A stretch of 64,000 nt of DNA. Origin: Bifidobacterium polysaccharolyticum (GTDB taxonomy: Bacteria > Actinomycetota > Actinomycetes > Actinomycetales > Bifidobacteriaceae). Under the pieces are notes generated by a model, which worked only from the letters and a program-made list of their open reading frames with translations, made no database searches and had not been told where the DNA came from. A program made the translations under genes and the position numbers. The stretch covers positions 248,001-312,000 of the forward strand of contig NZ_JACFQG010000002.1 in NCBI RefSeq assembly GCF_016101585.1, written 5' to 3'. Shown here piece by piece: positions 49,122 to 58,387 of the stretch; the stretch's first letter is position 1, and each line of letters begins with the position of its first letter.

Positions 49122-50231
49122 ATGGACATCACCGGCGCTGTGCTGAGGACGATGGGTACGCCTGGCCCGTATGCACGGACCGGACCGCTGTCTATCGAAC
49201 ACCTTGAACTGGATCCGCCCCAGCAGGACGAGATATTGGTCAAGGTCACCGCTTCCGGCATCTGCCATTCGGACCTGTCGGTCGTCAACGGCAGCAGACC
49301 AAGGCCCATGCCGATGCTGCTGGGCCATGAGACCACGGGCATCGTGCAGGCCTTAGGGCCTGGGGTTGAGGACTTGAAGGTCGGACAGCATGTCACCCTG
49401 GCCTTTCTGCCCCGCTGCGGCAAGTGCGCCAACTGCCTGACCGGAGGCCGGCTGCCCTGCACTCCTGGCTCCAAGGCCAATCAGGCCGGCACCCTGATGA
49501 ACGGTGGCATTCGCATCCACAAGGGACCGGAGCGGATATACCACCACGTAGGCGTCTCCGGCTTCGCCACCTACGCCGTCGTCGATCGACGCTCAGCTGT
49601 GCCTGTCCCAGAGGAACTTCCCTCTGCCATAGCAGCCGTCCTGGGTTGCGCCGTCCTCACCGGCGGAGGCGCCGTGCTCAACGCCGCCGACCCCCAGGAC
49701 GGACAGGATGTCATGGTGGTCGGACTGGGCGGAGTCGGCATGAGCGCCCTGTTGGCGGCTGCAGCACTGGGCAGAGGCCGGGTCATAGGGGTGGACCGCA
49801 ACAAGGATAAGTTCAACGATGCCTTGGGCATGGGCGCCACCGATGTCTACACGGTTGACGAAGCCCTAAGCAAGGGCATCAAAGCGCCAATCGTCATTGA
49901 GGCAGCCGGCGCTCCAGGAGTCCTGGACCAGGCCTTCGAACTGACGGACATCGGTGGCAAAACCATCACGGTAGGGTTCCCGGATCCCTCGGTCAGAGCA
50001 TCACTGCCATCCAGCGTCATCACCGGTGAGGCACGAACAGTCATCGGCAGCTACCTGGGATCGGCGGTCCCCGCTCAAGACATACCCAGATATGCCCGAC
50101 TATGGCTGGACGGCAAGCTGCCGGTGGAAAAGCTCATCAGCAATCACATCAGGCTTGATGACATCAACGAAGCCATGGACGATCTCGACAGGGGCCAGGC
50201 CTTGCGGCAAATCATCGAATTCGACTCATGA
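49122..50231 (+). CDS. Zinc-dependent alcohol dehydrogenase
   Basis: A 369-residue medium-chain dehydrogenase. Catalytic zinc ligands are the Cys in ASGICHSDLS and His-Glu in LLGHETTG; the structural zinc is bound by a four-cysteine lobe starting CGKCANC. The Rossmann motif is GLGGVGMSALLAAAALG. It resembles class III-like long forms. It lies between iolB and the aldehyde dehydrogenase in one operon, so it may reduce a semialdehyde or glycolaldehyde made during inositol breakdown. Substrate unproven. Confidence 0.88.
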   Translation: MDITGAVLRTMGTPGPYARTGPLSIEHLELDPPQQDEILVKVTASGICHSDLSVVNGSRPRPMPMLLGHETTGIVQALGPGVEDLKVGQHVTLAFLPRCGKCANCLTGGRLPCTPGSKANQAGTLMNGGIRIHKGPERIYHHVGVSGFATYAVVDRRSAVPVPEELPSAIAAVLGCAVLTGGGAVLNAADPQDGQDVMVVGLGGVGMSALLAAAALGRGRVIGVDRNKDKFNDALGMGATDVYTVDEALSKGIKAPIVIEAAGAPGVLDQAFELTDIGGKTITVGFPDPSVRASLPSSVITGEARTVIGSYLGSAVPAQDIPRYARLWLDGKLPVEKLISNHIRLDDINEAMDDLDRGQALRQIIEFDS

Positions 50232-50286
50232 GCCAAGACCCGAACCGAACTAGCACCGCTTACGCCTTGATGAGAAAGGACACACA

Positions 50287-51750
50287 GTGAAGTGGACAAA
50301 GAAAATCGACACAGTGCTGCCAGAGGCATCGAACACCCTGTTTATCAACGGGCAATGGAGGAAATCCCGGACGGGAAGAACATTCGCCGTCGACAACCCA
50401 TCAACTGGCGAGCGCCTGTTCGAACTGGCCGATGCCGGAGCTGAGGATGCCATTGATGCCTTGGATGCCGCAAGTTCCAGCGCCGAAGGCTGGGCAGCCT
50501 CTACGCCCGTCGAGCGCCGAAATCTGCTGGACAACAGCTACGAGGCGGTCATGGACAACAAGAAGCTCTTTGCCGAGCTCATGACCAAGGAAATGGGCAA
50601 GACATACCAGGAAGCCCTGGGCGAGGTCGATTATGGAGCCGGCTTCCTCAAGTGGTTTGCCGAAGAGGCCATGCGCTCATATGGACGGACCTTCCACCTG
50701 CCCGACGGCCGCAAGGGCCTGGTGACCCACGATCCCGTGGGCCCCTGCTATCTGGTGACGCCCTGGAACTTCCCCTTGGCTATGGCCACCCGGAAAATCG
50801 GACCTGCGCTGGCAGCTGGTGACACCATGATTGTCAAGCCCGCAGGTTTGACGCCGCTGACAACCCTGGCCATGGTCGAGGTCCTCCGCCAGGCCGGCGT
50901 ACCCGACGGAGTAGTCAACGTCATTACTTCAGAGCACTCCCCCGAAATATCCGATGCGCTCTTCGCCGACGGTCGACTGCGGAAGATCAGTTTCACAGGC
51001 TCCACCACTGTTGGCAAGACCCTGATGAAGCAGGCCGCCGACCAGGTTCTGCGCACATCCATGGAGCTGGGTGGCAACGCCCCCTTCCTGGTCTTCGACG
51101 ACGCGGACATCGACCAAGCAGTCCAGGGGGTCATGATGGCCAAGTTCCGCAACAACGGCCAGGCCTGCACCTCCGCCAACAGAATTTTCGTCCAGGACGG
51201 CATAGCCGATGAATTCGTCAACAAGCTTCAGCGGGCGGTCAGCGCTCTGAAAGTCGGGGACGGCATGGATCCCTCCACCGATATCGGGCCGCTTATCAAC
51301 AAGAAGGCAGTGGACCGCATGGAGCGCATCGTCAAAGATGCCGTGGATGCCGGGGCCGACCTGCTGGCAGGCGGCCATCGCTCCGATCTCGGCGAATGTT
51401 TCTTCCAGCCCACACTCCTGGACCATGTGCCGCGGGAGTGCGAAGTCTTCCGTGAGGAGATTTTCGGCCCCGTGCTGCCTATCTCCCGATTCGGCAGCGA
51501 CGAAGAAGGAATGAAGGCAGCCAATGACACCATCTACGGTCTGGCCGCCTATGCCTACACCAGATCGATCAAGCGCAGCGAGTGGATCCAAGGCCATGCT
51601 CAAGCCGGCGTGCTCGCCATCAACTCCGGTGTCCTCTCCGATGCTTCAGTGCCTTTCGGGGGTGTCAAGCAGTCCGGCATGGGCCGTGAGGGCGGCAGCG
51701 AAGGCATCTACGAGTACCTGACCACCAAGTACACGCTCCTTATTCCCTGA
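50287..51750 (+). CDS. NAD(P)-dependent aldehyde dehydrogenase, succinate-semialdehyde type
   Basis: A 487-residue non-acylating aldehyde dehydrogenase most like GabD/SSADH. The catalytic Cys lies in RNNGQACTSANRIFVQ (about residue 294) and the general base Glu in SMELGGNAPFLVFDDAD (about 259); the cofactor site shows PWNFPLAMATRKIGPALAAG and FTGSTTVGKTLM. It lacks the IolA (methylmalonate-semialdehyde dehydrogenase) pattern and would make a free acid rather than acetyl-CoA. Placed at the end of the iolT-iolB-adh operon, before a strong terminator, it probably oxidises a C3 or C4 semialdehyde from inositol. Confidence 0.9.
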   Translation: MKWTKKIDTVLPEASNTLFINGQWRKSRTGRTFAVDNPSTGERLFELADAGAEDAIDALDAASSSAEGWAASTPVERRNLLDNSYEAVMDNKKLFAELMTKEMGKTYQEALGEVDYGAGFLKWFAEEAMRSYGRTFHLPDGRKGLVTHDPVGPCYLVTPWNFPLAMATRKIGPALAAGDTMIVKPAGLTPLTTLAMVEVLRQAGVPDGVVNVITSEHSPEISDALFADGRLRKISFTGSTTVGKTLMKQAADQVLRTSMELGGNAPFLVFDDADIDQAVQGVMMAKFRNNGQACTSANRIFVQDGIADEFVNKLQRAVSALKVGDGMDPSTDIGPLINKKAVDRMERIVKDAVDAGADLLAGGHRSDLGECFFQPTLLDHVPRECEVFREEIFGPVLPISRFGSDEEGMKAANDTIYGLAAYAYTRSIKRSEWIQGHAQAGVLAINSGVLSDASVPFGGVKQSGMGREGGSEGIYEYLTTKYTLLIP

Positions 51751-51780
51751 TCGCCTGCAAGACCGACCATCCTCCTTCCA

Positions 51781-51833
51781 CAAGAAGCGAGCGCCGACCA
51801 TCAATATCTTGGTTGGTGTTCGCTTCTTGTTGT
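51781..51833 (+). terminator. Terminator of the iolT-iolB-adh-aldh operon
   Basis: CAAGAAGCGA (51781-51790) pairs perfectly with TCGCTTCTTG (51820-51829); ACCA and TGGT extend the helix, and TTGTTT follows. Confidence 0.85.
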
Positions 51834-51990
51834 TTCGGAAACGCGCACATCTGATATCAGTATTTATAGAAAACGCCTCTCCCCCTCATTGGGACGCTCA
51901 ATTTTCCTTAGGCTTATAGCAGTCAGATCCACCGCCGATAACGATGTCGGAGCATTGGATACGGCATCATGCCAACTTGGAGGAACACCC

Positions 51991-53415
51991 ATGTCCACCA
52001 CCTATAGGGAGATCAGCCGCAACCTCGACATAAAGAAGCTGGCCGCCAACCGACGGCGATACTCCAGACTCATGATCGCTCTGGGCATTTTCGGAGGCGG
52101 TCTGTATGGCTACACAACCGTGGTCCTATCGGGGGCCCTGGTCACCATGAACTTCCACGGACAGGGACTCAACGCCTTCCAACAGGGAGTCCTGACAGCA
52201 GGGCTCCTCCTGGGCGCTGCCGTGGGATCCTTCCTGGGAGGCTCGTTGGCCGACCGATACGGCCGGAAGAAAATGATCATCACCGGTTCCTGCATCTCAC
52301 TGCTGGCTTGCGCGGCCTGTGCACTGGCGACCGACTTCTCCCTCTTCCTCATTGCCAGAATCTCAGTCGGACTGGGTGTTGGATTCACCTCCTGCGTGGT
52401 GCCTATGGCCATCGGAGAGCTGGCTTCGGCGGACAAACGTGGCCGATTGGTGTCTGTCAACTCGGTAATGATCAATATTGCGCAGCTCCTGGCTACCTGC
52501 GTCAACGCCATATTGGCCAAGGTCGCCGACTGGCATGCCATGCTCTGGGCCAGCGTAGTGCCCGCGCTTTGCCTGGTCATCATCGCTTTTCTTATTCATG
52601 ACACACCCAACTACTTCATTCGCCATGGCATGGACGATCAGGCCGTGCGCGTCCTGCTATCCACACGCGATGAACAGGAAGCCAAGCAGACCTATGAGTC
52701 CATGCAGACCAGTCTGGCCTCCTCCAGCCGAGACTCGCAGCACGCCAAGAAGGAGAGCTTCTCCACGCCCTGGCTCCGGCGGGTGCTCACCGTTGGCATA
52801 GGCCTGGCCGTCATGCAGCAGTTCTCCGGAGTCAACGCCATCAACTTCTTTGCCCCCACCATCTTCTCGACAACGCTGGGATTCGGATCCACTGATTCAG
52901 TCATCGCCATGGTGCCGGTCATGCTGGTCTCGGCCATAGCCGCCGTGGTATTTGGCCTGATTCTGATCGACAAGATCGATCGCAGAACCGACCTGCTGAT
53001 AGGCACGGCCGGCGTGACCGTATTCCTGACCGCTATCGGCATCTGCTACCTCTTCATTCAGGGGGGTAACACCAGCAAGGCTATGTCCTGGACCTTGATC
53101 GCCATCATGATGATTTACCTGCTCTTCGCCCAAGGAAGCATGGCACCCGTCACCTGGCTGATGATCGCCGAAATCTTCCCCACCGCAGTCAGGGGCCAGG
53201 GGATGGCATACGCCAATATCGCCGTCAACACCTCCAGCTTCATACTGACATTGATTTTTCCGGTCATGCTCGAAAAACTGGGTGGTGCAGGCTCCTTCTT
53301 CGTTTTCGCACTGATCAACGCGGGCGCCTTCCTTTTCACCAAGGCCCTGGTTCCGGAGACACGCGGCAAAACCTTGGCCCAGATAGAAGCGGAGGCCCGG
53401 CAACGCGTTAAGTGA
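51991..53415 (+). CDS. Second sugar porter MFS transporter
   Basis: A 474-residue paralogue of the transporter at 46708-48150 with the same motifs (SLADRYGRKKMIITGSCI, RISVGLGVGFTS, QQFSGVNAINFFAPTIF, PETRGKTLAQIE). The two are clearly related along their whole length yet well diverged, which suggests different inositol isomers or related polyols as substrates. ATG 51991 has TTGGAGGAA upstream; an earlier in-frame start at 51889 is rejected. It is the first gene of a short operon with the TIM-barrel gene at 53460. Confidence 0.87.
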   Translation: MSTTYREISRNLDIKKLAANRRRYSRLMIALGIFGGGLYGYTTVVLSGALVTMNFHGQGLNAFQQGVLTAGLLLGAAVGSFLGGSLADRYGRKKMIITGSCISLLACAACALATDFSLFLIARISVGLGVGFTSCVVPMAIGELASADKRGRLVSVNSVMINIAQLLATCVNAILAKVADWHAMLWASVVPALCLVIIAFLIHDTPNYFIRHGMDDQAVRVLLSTRDEQEAKQTYESMQTSLASSSRDSQHAKKESFSTPWLRRVLTVGIGLAVMQQFSGVNAINFFAPTIFSTTLGFGSTDSVIAMVPVMLVSAIAAVVFGLILIDKIDRRTDLLIGTAGVTVFLTAIGICYLFIQGGNTSKAMSWTLIAIMMIYLLFAQGSMAPVTWLMIAEIFPTAVRGQGMAYANIAVNTSSFILTLIFPVMLEKLGGAGSFFVFALINAGAFLFTKALVPETRGKTLAQIEAEARQRVK

Positions 53416-53459
53416 TGCCACACAAAACAACAACGCATACAAGCATCAGGAGGAGTGAC

Positions 53460-54344
53460 ATGGCTCTCATCAGCATGAATCAGACCGTGACCATGTACGG
53501 CAACGTACGAACCGATATACGTCTGGCCAAGGAGGCCGGCTACGACGGCATTGACCTGCAGACACCCAAACTCTACCGTTACCTGGACAAGGGATTCACT
53601 GCAAAGAGCCTGCTGCCGCTGCTTGACGGGCTCGCGGTCAGCGACATCGGGTCCATCCAGGACATCGAGCGGGAGGGATCCGCTGCCAGGGATCTGATGG
53701 ACGAGGTGCGACGCATGTGCCAGGTGGCCTCTGAACTGGGGGCCCAGTACATCCAACTGTGCACAGGACCGGGACGGTGGGAGGTGGTCGAGGACTATGC
53801 TGCGGGCAGGCTCGCCGATGATGACCCCCGATACCGAGGCTTCCTGGGACGCGATGAGGCCGAGATGATCCGCGTTACCGCCCAAAACGTCCAAGAGGCT
53901 GCAGACATCGCAGCCGACTTCAACCTAGGCATCTATCTGGAGCCCCTGGCATGGGCTCCGCTCAACCGCTGCAGGCAGATACTGGAGGTCATCGATCAGG
54001 CTTCCAGACCCAACATCGGTTTGGCCGTGGACACCTGGCAGTTCTATTCGGCCGGGGATACTCCTGACGACGTGCGGGCGCTACCGGGAGATCTGATCAA
54101 GGCCGTTCACGTATCTGACGGGCTGGCTCTGACCCCCGGCAAGGATGTTGCCAACATGGACATCTACCGCAACACTATGATCGGAGGCGGTGTCATCCCC
54201 CTGCAGGAATGGCTGGATGCCGTGAAATCCACTGGCTTCGACGGCTGGTATTGCCCCGAAATCTTCTCCGACAGAGCCAGCGAAGAGGATATGGCGACCA
54301 TGGCCGCCCTCACCCGGCAGACCATATCCAGCCTGCTCTACTGA
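53460..54344 (+). CDS. Sugar phosphate isomerase/epimerase-like TIM barrel (IolI/IolE group)
   Basis: A 294-residue xylose-isomerase-like TIM barrel. Metal ligands of this fold can be picked out: Glu in GIYLEPLAWAPLNRC, Asp in GLAVDTWQFY, His in IKAVHVSDGLAL and Glu in WYCPEIFSD. It differs from the iolE and iolH products in this window. An inosose isomerase (IolI-like) role is plausible given its partner transporter, letting the cell use D-chiro- or other inositols, but the exact reaction cannot be read. AGGAGTG precedes the ATG, and a terminator follows. Confidence 0.8.
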   Translation: MALISMNQTVTMYGNVRTDIRLAKEAGYDGIDLQTPKLYRYLDKGFTAKSLLPLLDGLAVSDIGSIQDIEREGSAARDLMDEVRRMCQVASELGAQYIQLCTGPGRWEVVEDYAAGRLADDDPRYRGFLGRDEAEMIRVTAQNVQEAADIAADFNLGIYLEPLAWAPLNRCRQILEVIDQASRPNIGLAVDTWQFYSAGDTPDDVRALPGDLIKAVHVSDGLALTPGKDVANMDIYRNTMIGGGVIPLQEWLDAVKSTGFDGWYCPEIFSDRASEEDMATMAALTRQTISSLLY

Positions 54345-54359
54345 AACTTGCAGCCAAGC

Positions 54360-54390
54360 AGCCCGGCCCTGGTACCGGACCGGGCTTTCC
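54360..54390 (+). terminator. Terminator of the second transporter operon
   Basis: AGCCCGG (54360-54366) pairs with CCGGGCT (54380-54386) and is followed by TTTCCC, 16 bases after the stop of the TIM-barrel gene. Confidence 0.8.
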
Positions 54391-54433
54391 CTATGAGATC
54401 ATCCGTTGATACAACAATGCCAGCAGGCGAGAA

Positions 54434-54721
54434 TCAGACCAGCTGCCTACTGATGATGTCCTGAACGCCCTCCTCGGTAAGATCGCACATCTTGGGGAAA
54501 AGCGTCTTGAAATGTTGGCTCTGGCAGTGTGCTTCGTGGCTGTCGGGCGTGGGCCAGAACTCGATGAAAGCAAATTCATTGTGATTATCCGCTCGCTGAA
54601 CAAAATGATAGCCGCCGCATTGTGGCTCAGCGGCTGACTTGCGAGCAAGCTCAGTCATCACTTTCAAAAATTCGTCCATGTTCTCGTCCTTGACGTGGAC
54701 CGTGGCGTAAATGACTTCCAT
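54434..54721 (-). CDS. Antibiotic-biosynthesis-monooxygenase-domain protein (YgiN-like)
   Basis: A 95-residue dimeric alpha-beta-barrel protein of the ABM/putative quinol monooxygenase group. The pattern KDENMDEFLKVMTELARKSA, GGYHFVQRADNHNEFAFIEFW and HCQSQHFKTLFPK fits the family. Such proteins act on small quinones or sugars or simply bind them; LsrG-type members isomerise sugar phosphates. It is a single gene transcribed toward the second transporter operon. Function in inositol use is unknown. Confidence 0.82.
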   Translation of the reverse strand: MEVIYATVHVKDENMDEFLKVMTELARKSAAEPQCGGYHFVQRADNHNEFAFIEFWPTPDSHEAHCQSQHFKTLFPKMCDLTEEGVQDIISRQLV

Positions 54722-54889
54722 GACTTGTAATCCCTTTCAGACAAACACATACGCACGCCAGCTATTGGCGGTTTACGACTTGCGACGACCGTCAAAAATG
54801 GGCCGGGGGGTGAGGGCTATCGGTTCAACCAGAACATCTGACTGCGAGAGCCATACTTGTTGCTGCCCCGCCCCACCCCTGGGCCTGTT

Positions 54890-54945
54890 GAAAAAAGAAA
54901 ACCGGCATCCGACAGTATTTGCATACACATCGCCAGACACCGGTT
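54890..54945 (-). terminator. Terminator of the iolG-iolE operon
   Basis: On the minus strand AACCGG (54945-54940) pairs with CCGGTT (54905-54900) across a long loop and is followed by TTCTTTTTT. The stem is short, so the call is moderate. Confidence 0.5.
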
Positions 54946-54963
54946 CCGTTGACATATTGAGGA

Positions 54964-55905
54964 TCAGAGAGTACCCAGACCGCAGGAAGCGAGATACTCG
55001 CGGGTCTTGATCGCATTAGGCAGAGGGAAGGAGGGATCAGCAGGATAGAGATCCTGCTCGCAGATCACATACATCTCCTTGTCCAAGGCCGCCAAGGCGT
55101 CGACCAGCTCCTGCATATCAGGCTCGCCGGCCGGGGGTGTCACCGATGCGCCGCGGGCCACCGCTTCGCCGAAGGGCCAGTCCTTCTCATGGGCTTCCTT
55201 GACCAAAGCCGGGTCGAAAGCCTTGATATGAACGTAGGTGATCCTTTCAGGATACTTCTTGACCATCTCGATAGGGTCACCGCCGCCGTACACGATATGG
55301 CCGGTATCCAGGCACAGATTCACATATTCAGGATCCGTGTTCTCGAAGATCCTGGCGATCTCCTCAGGGGTTTCGATATGGGAATCGCCATGAGGATGCA
55401 GGACCATCTTCAGCCCATAGTCCTCTTTCATGATCTTGCCCAGCTTGTTGGCATTGGTAATGTAGGTGTTCCAAGCCTCGGGGGACAGGACGCGGTCATC
55501 GGTCCACTCCCAGGTCTTGTCATCACGGTAGAGCGGCGGCAGATGCACGATGTACTCTGCGCCGACAGCGGCATGGGTCTCGGCGATCTCGCGGAAGTGC
55601 CGCTCGGTCTCCGGCCATTGTTCCGGCTTGTGCAGGACTCCCCAACTGGTTCCGGCCACCACCTTCATGCCGTATTCATCGGTCCAAGCCTTCAGCTCCT
55701 TGGGATCCTTGGGGAAGTAACCCCAGGGGCCTGTTTCAAGAATCTCGAATCCGGCCTCAGCCATCTCCTTCATTGTCTGACGGGGAGGAATCTGCTTGTC
55801 GTCATTGTCGAACCAGACACCCCACTGGTCCGGGCATACACCGATGGACAGCTTGGAGTATTTGGGATCCTTCAGATTGCGCGCCTTGCCCTTGTTGTTC
55901 GTCAT
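54964..55905 (-). CDS. iolE: Inosose dehydratase IolE
   Basis: Dehydrates scyllo-inosose to 3D-(3,5/4)-trihydroxycyclohexane-1,2-dione. The 313-residue TIM barrel begins with the IolE pattern LSIGVCPDQWGVWFDNDDKQ, then GFEILETGPWGYFP. Metal ligands appear in MVLHPHGDSHIET, VNLCLDTGHIVYGG, TYVHIKAFD and YVICEQDLY. It follows iolG by nine bases on the same strand; together they carry out the first two steps of the pathway. Confidence 0.9.
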   Translation of the reverse strand: MTNNKGKARNLKDPKYSKLSIGVCPDQWGVWFDNDDKQIPPRQTMKEMAEAGFEILETGPWGYFPKDPKELKAWTDEYGMKVVAGTSWGVLHKPEQWPETERHFREIAETHAAVGAEYIVHLPPLYRDDKTWEWTDDRVLSPEAWNTYITNANKLGKIMKEDYGLKMVLHPHGDSHIETPEEIARIFENTDPEYVNLCLDTGHIVYGGGDPIEMVKKYPERITYVHIKAFDPALVKEAHEKDWPFGEAVARGASVTPPAGEPDMQELVDALAALDKEMYVICEQDLYPADPSFPLPNAIKTREYLASCGLGTL

Positions 55906-55914
55906 GATCGCGCC

Positions 55915-56934
55915 TTACTGCTCTTGGAAGAAGGACGGGGTCTCGGGCAGCTCGATCTTCTTGCGGACGCCGCCCTCGTCGCGCGAAGCGAAGAGCGCAT
56001 CGCAGGTCACGCAGGCAATGAGGCCATCCCAGGAGGTGGGGCCGGTCAGCTGGTCGGCGTTGATGCCGTCCACGAAGGCCTGCATCTCGCGGTCATAAGC
56101 CTCCTTGAAACGCACGGTGAAGTCATTGGGAATGGACTCGCGCTCGGACTCGGCCACCTTGACAATGGTGTTCTGCGGAGTGTGCAGGGCGATCTCGCCC
56201 TCCTCGCAGACCACACGGCAGTTGATGTCGTAGCCCATGTGGTTGCAGACGAAGACCTCCAGGTCGATGTGGACGCCGGACTTGGTGTCCATCTCGATGA
56301 TCTGCGGATCATGCAGCCCCTTGTGGGTGTAGCGGGTCTGCTTCTTGGGCAGGAAGCAGAAGACCGAGTCATAGTCCTCGCCCAGCAGCCAGTGCAGCAC
56401 GTCCACCTCATGGATGGCGGTCTCCACAATGGCCATATCGGAGTTGTAGTTGAGTGGGGTGTCCTCGTTGCGATGGGCGCAATGAATCAGCAGGGGCTCA
56501 CCGTAGGTCTTGTTCTGGATGGCCTGCTTGATCTCCTGATAGCCCTGATCGAAGCGGCGCATGAAGCCCACCTGGACCAGACGCTTGCCTCCGGCGATCT
56601 CGGCGTCGACCACACGACGGCAGCCGGCAGCGGAGGTGGTCAGCGGCTTCTCACTGAGCACGTACTTCTTCTGCTTGATGGCTTCGAGAACAAACTGCTC
56701 ATGGGTCTCATGGGGCAGGGTCGCCACCACGACAGCGTCGATGTCCGGGGAGTCAATCAGGTCCTTGCCTGTTGCATAGACCTTGGCCCCGTACAGATCA
56801 GCCATCTTCTGAGCCCGTTCCGGTATCAGATCGCAGACGCCGGCGAGAGTGGCACCGTTGATTCTGGTCGAAAGACGCTTGGCATGGTCGGAACCCATGG
56901 TTCCAACACCGATGATTCCAATACGTAGTGTCAT
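55915..56934 (-). CDS. iolG: Inositol 2-dehydrogenase IolG
   Basis: Oxidises myo-inositol to scyllo-inosose with NAD. A 339-residue Gfo/Idh/MocA protein: Rossmann motif GIIGVGTMGSDHAK (5-18), the Lys of EKPLTTSAAG (about 95) and the catalytic Asp/His region TAIHEVDVLHWLLGED (about 172-187). The FMRRFDQGYQEIK segment is typical of inositol dehydrogenases. First gene of the iolGE operon, downstream of the AraC regulator gene in the same direction with 201 bases between. Confidence 0.92.
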   Translation of the reverse strand: MTLRIGIIGVGTMGSDHAKRLSTRINGATLAGVCDLIPERAQKMADLYGAKVYATGKDLIDSPDIDAVVVATLPHETHEQFVLEAIKQKKYVLSEKPLTTSAAGCRRVVDAEIAGGKRLVQVGFMRRFDQGYQEIKQAIQNKTYGEPLLIHCAHRNEDTPLNYNSDMAIVETAIHEVDVLHWLLGEDYDSVFCFLPKKQTRYTHKGLHDPQIIEMDTKSGVHIDLEVFVCNHMGYDINCRVVCEEGEIALHTPQNTIVKVAESERESIPNDFTVRFKEAYDREMQAFVDGINADQLTGPTSWDGLIACVTCDALFASRDEGGVRKKIELPETPSFFQEQ

Positions 56935-57135
56935 CTTCGTTCACTTTCCCTTGGCGATGTAATTGCTATCGCAGTAATTACTTTGTTATTGAGGGAGCTG
57001 CACTGCGTCCCTCTCATTGCATCGTAGGGGGCCATGCGCTCCCCGACTGCTGCCAATCGACCGGGAAAACACCTTTTCTTATCTTCCCTGCAGAAATCTG
57101 AATATTGGGCATCGCATTTTCAGAAAACCTGCAGA

Positions 57136-58026
57136 CTATGAAAAATTCCGCCGAAACTCGGAAGGCGAGACTCCCACAAGCTTCTTGAAGGAGGACGAGA
57201 AGTGCGAGCTCACCGTGAATCCGCACTCCTTGGTGATCTGAGCGATAGGGATCTTGCTGGTCGTCAGCAGGTATTTGGCATGCGAGATTCGGCATTCCAG
57301 GACGAATTGATGCACACCCATGTCCAAATGGCGCTTAAAAGCATGAGAGAGCTGCGACTCGCTCGTATTCAGAATCTTGCTGAGCGCATGGATGGATACA
57401 TCCGAGTCGAAATGCCTATTGATGTATCGTATGGCCGCTGACAGATCCGGGGGTACATTGTCGTCATAGTGCACCTCCAGGCTCTCATCGACTCGGCGAG
57501 TGAGCAGCACCAGCACATGCTCCAAACGGCGGTGGAGCAATTCGTCCAATTGTCTTCGCGACAGTGACACATCCCCGGAGCGCATCTGGTCCAGTATGGA
57601 GATGAGTTCATCCCCGGCATCTTGAGAATCCGTGAACAAAGGACCGTTGACATCCTGCAGATAGTCAGCGTATGCCTGTACGCCGTTGCCCTGAAAATGC
57701 AGGTAGGAGAATCGCGTCAGCCCGCTTGATCGGTAATCATTATGGTTTTTGCAGTCCAGCAAAACAACGTCTCCTGCATGGGCAGTAAATGAAGCACCCT
57801 CATAGACATAATCAAGACTGCCTGACTCAATGAAGAACAGCAGGAAGGAGTTCATATACTCACGTTTGCAGGAATAGTCCGAATTGACCCGGTATGTCCC
57901 GCCCCACAGCGGATGGAGGAAGACAGCGCGCGCCAGCCTTCCTGCGTCATTTATCTGTATGGCTTTCTTCCCGAGAATGCCGGATTCATCCGCCGGTATC
58001 CATTTTTTATAATCCTCAGGTGTCAT
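57136..58026 (-). CDS. AraC-family transcriptional regulator
   Basis: A 296-residue regulator with an N-terminal cupin-like ligand-binding domain and two helix-turn-helices in the last 100 residues: VSIHALSKILNTSESQLSHAF and KIPIAQITKECGFTVSSHFSSSFKK. A ribosome site AAGGGGAT precedes ATG 58026. It lies between the iolGE operon and the divergent LeuB-type gene, so it is the probable local activator of inositol genes. This differs from the DeoR-type IolR of bacilli and the LacI/GntR-type regulators of other actinobacteria. Confidence 0.9.
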   Translation of the reverse strand: MTPEDYKKWIPADESGILGKKAIQINDAGRLARAVFLHPLWGGTYRVNSDYSCKREYMNSFLLFFIESGSLDYVYEGASFTAHAGDVVLLDCKNHNDYRSSGLTRFSYLHFQGNGVQAYADYLQDVNGPLFTDSQDAGDELISILDQMRSGDVSLSRRQLDELLHRRLEHVLVLLTRRVDESLEVHYDDNVPPDLSAAIRYINRHFDSDVSIHALSKILNTSESQLSHAFKRHLDMGVHQFVLECRISHAKYLLTTSKIPIAQITKECGFTVSSHFSSSFKKLVGVSPSEFRRNFS

Positions 58027-58387
58027 ATCCCACGATCCCCTTTACTCGCGTCCTTGCCAGTTCAGGTCCATGAATTGTGCTTTTATTGCTTTATTCTATT
58101 CGATTGCGTTGTTGAAATGTTGTCTGCTCTGTGTCCCCTCCCGGGCAAGACCCAAGGACTGATGCACTTGAGGCAGCAGAAGGCACGGATATTCAGCGTA
58201 CTGCCTGTCGAATGATCCGCTGTATTTTCATGTTATGCAGCTATTGGACAGTCCTCTACATACTTTGATAAGCAAATCAAGGGAATGGCGAATTTTCGAC
58301 ACGATTATGCGAATATTGATATGAAAATCCCGTATATCGGTCTTTTTAGTGGTTTTCTGATTGCCATACCGCCGGGCAATCATTAAC
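58027..58387. promoter_or_regulatory. Divergent control region, AraC regulator and LeuB-type gene
   Basis: About 360 AT-rich bases without a gene. An inverted repeat, GATTGCC (58359-58365) with GGCAATC (58375-58381), ends six bases before the ATG of the LeuB-type gene and could act as an operator or sequester the start. Confidence 0.4.

Noticed and set aside
55189-56928. A 579-codon open frame on the plus strand
   Set aside because: It lies antisense to iolE and iolG, spans both genes, has low-complexity His/Leu/Gly/Asp-rich translation and no family features; it is a codon-bias shadow.
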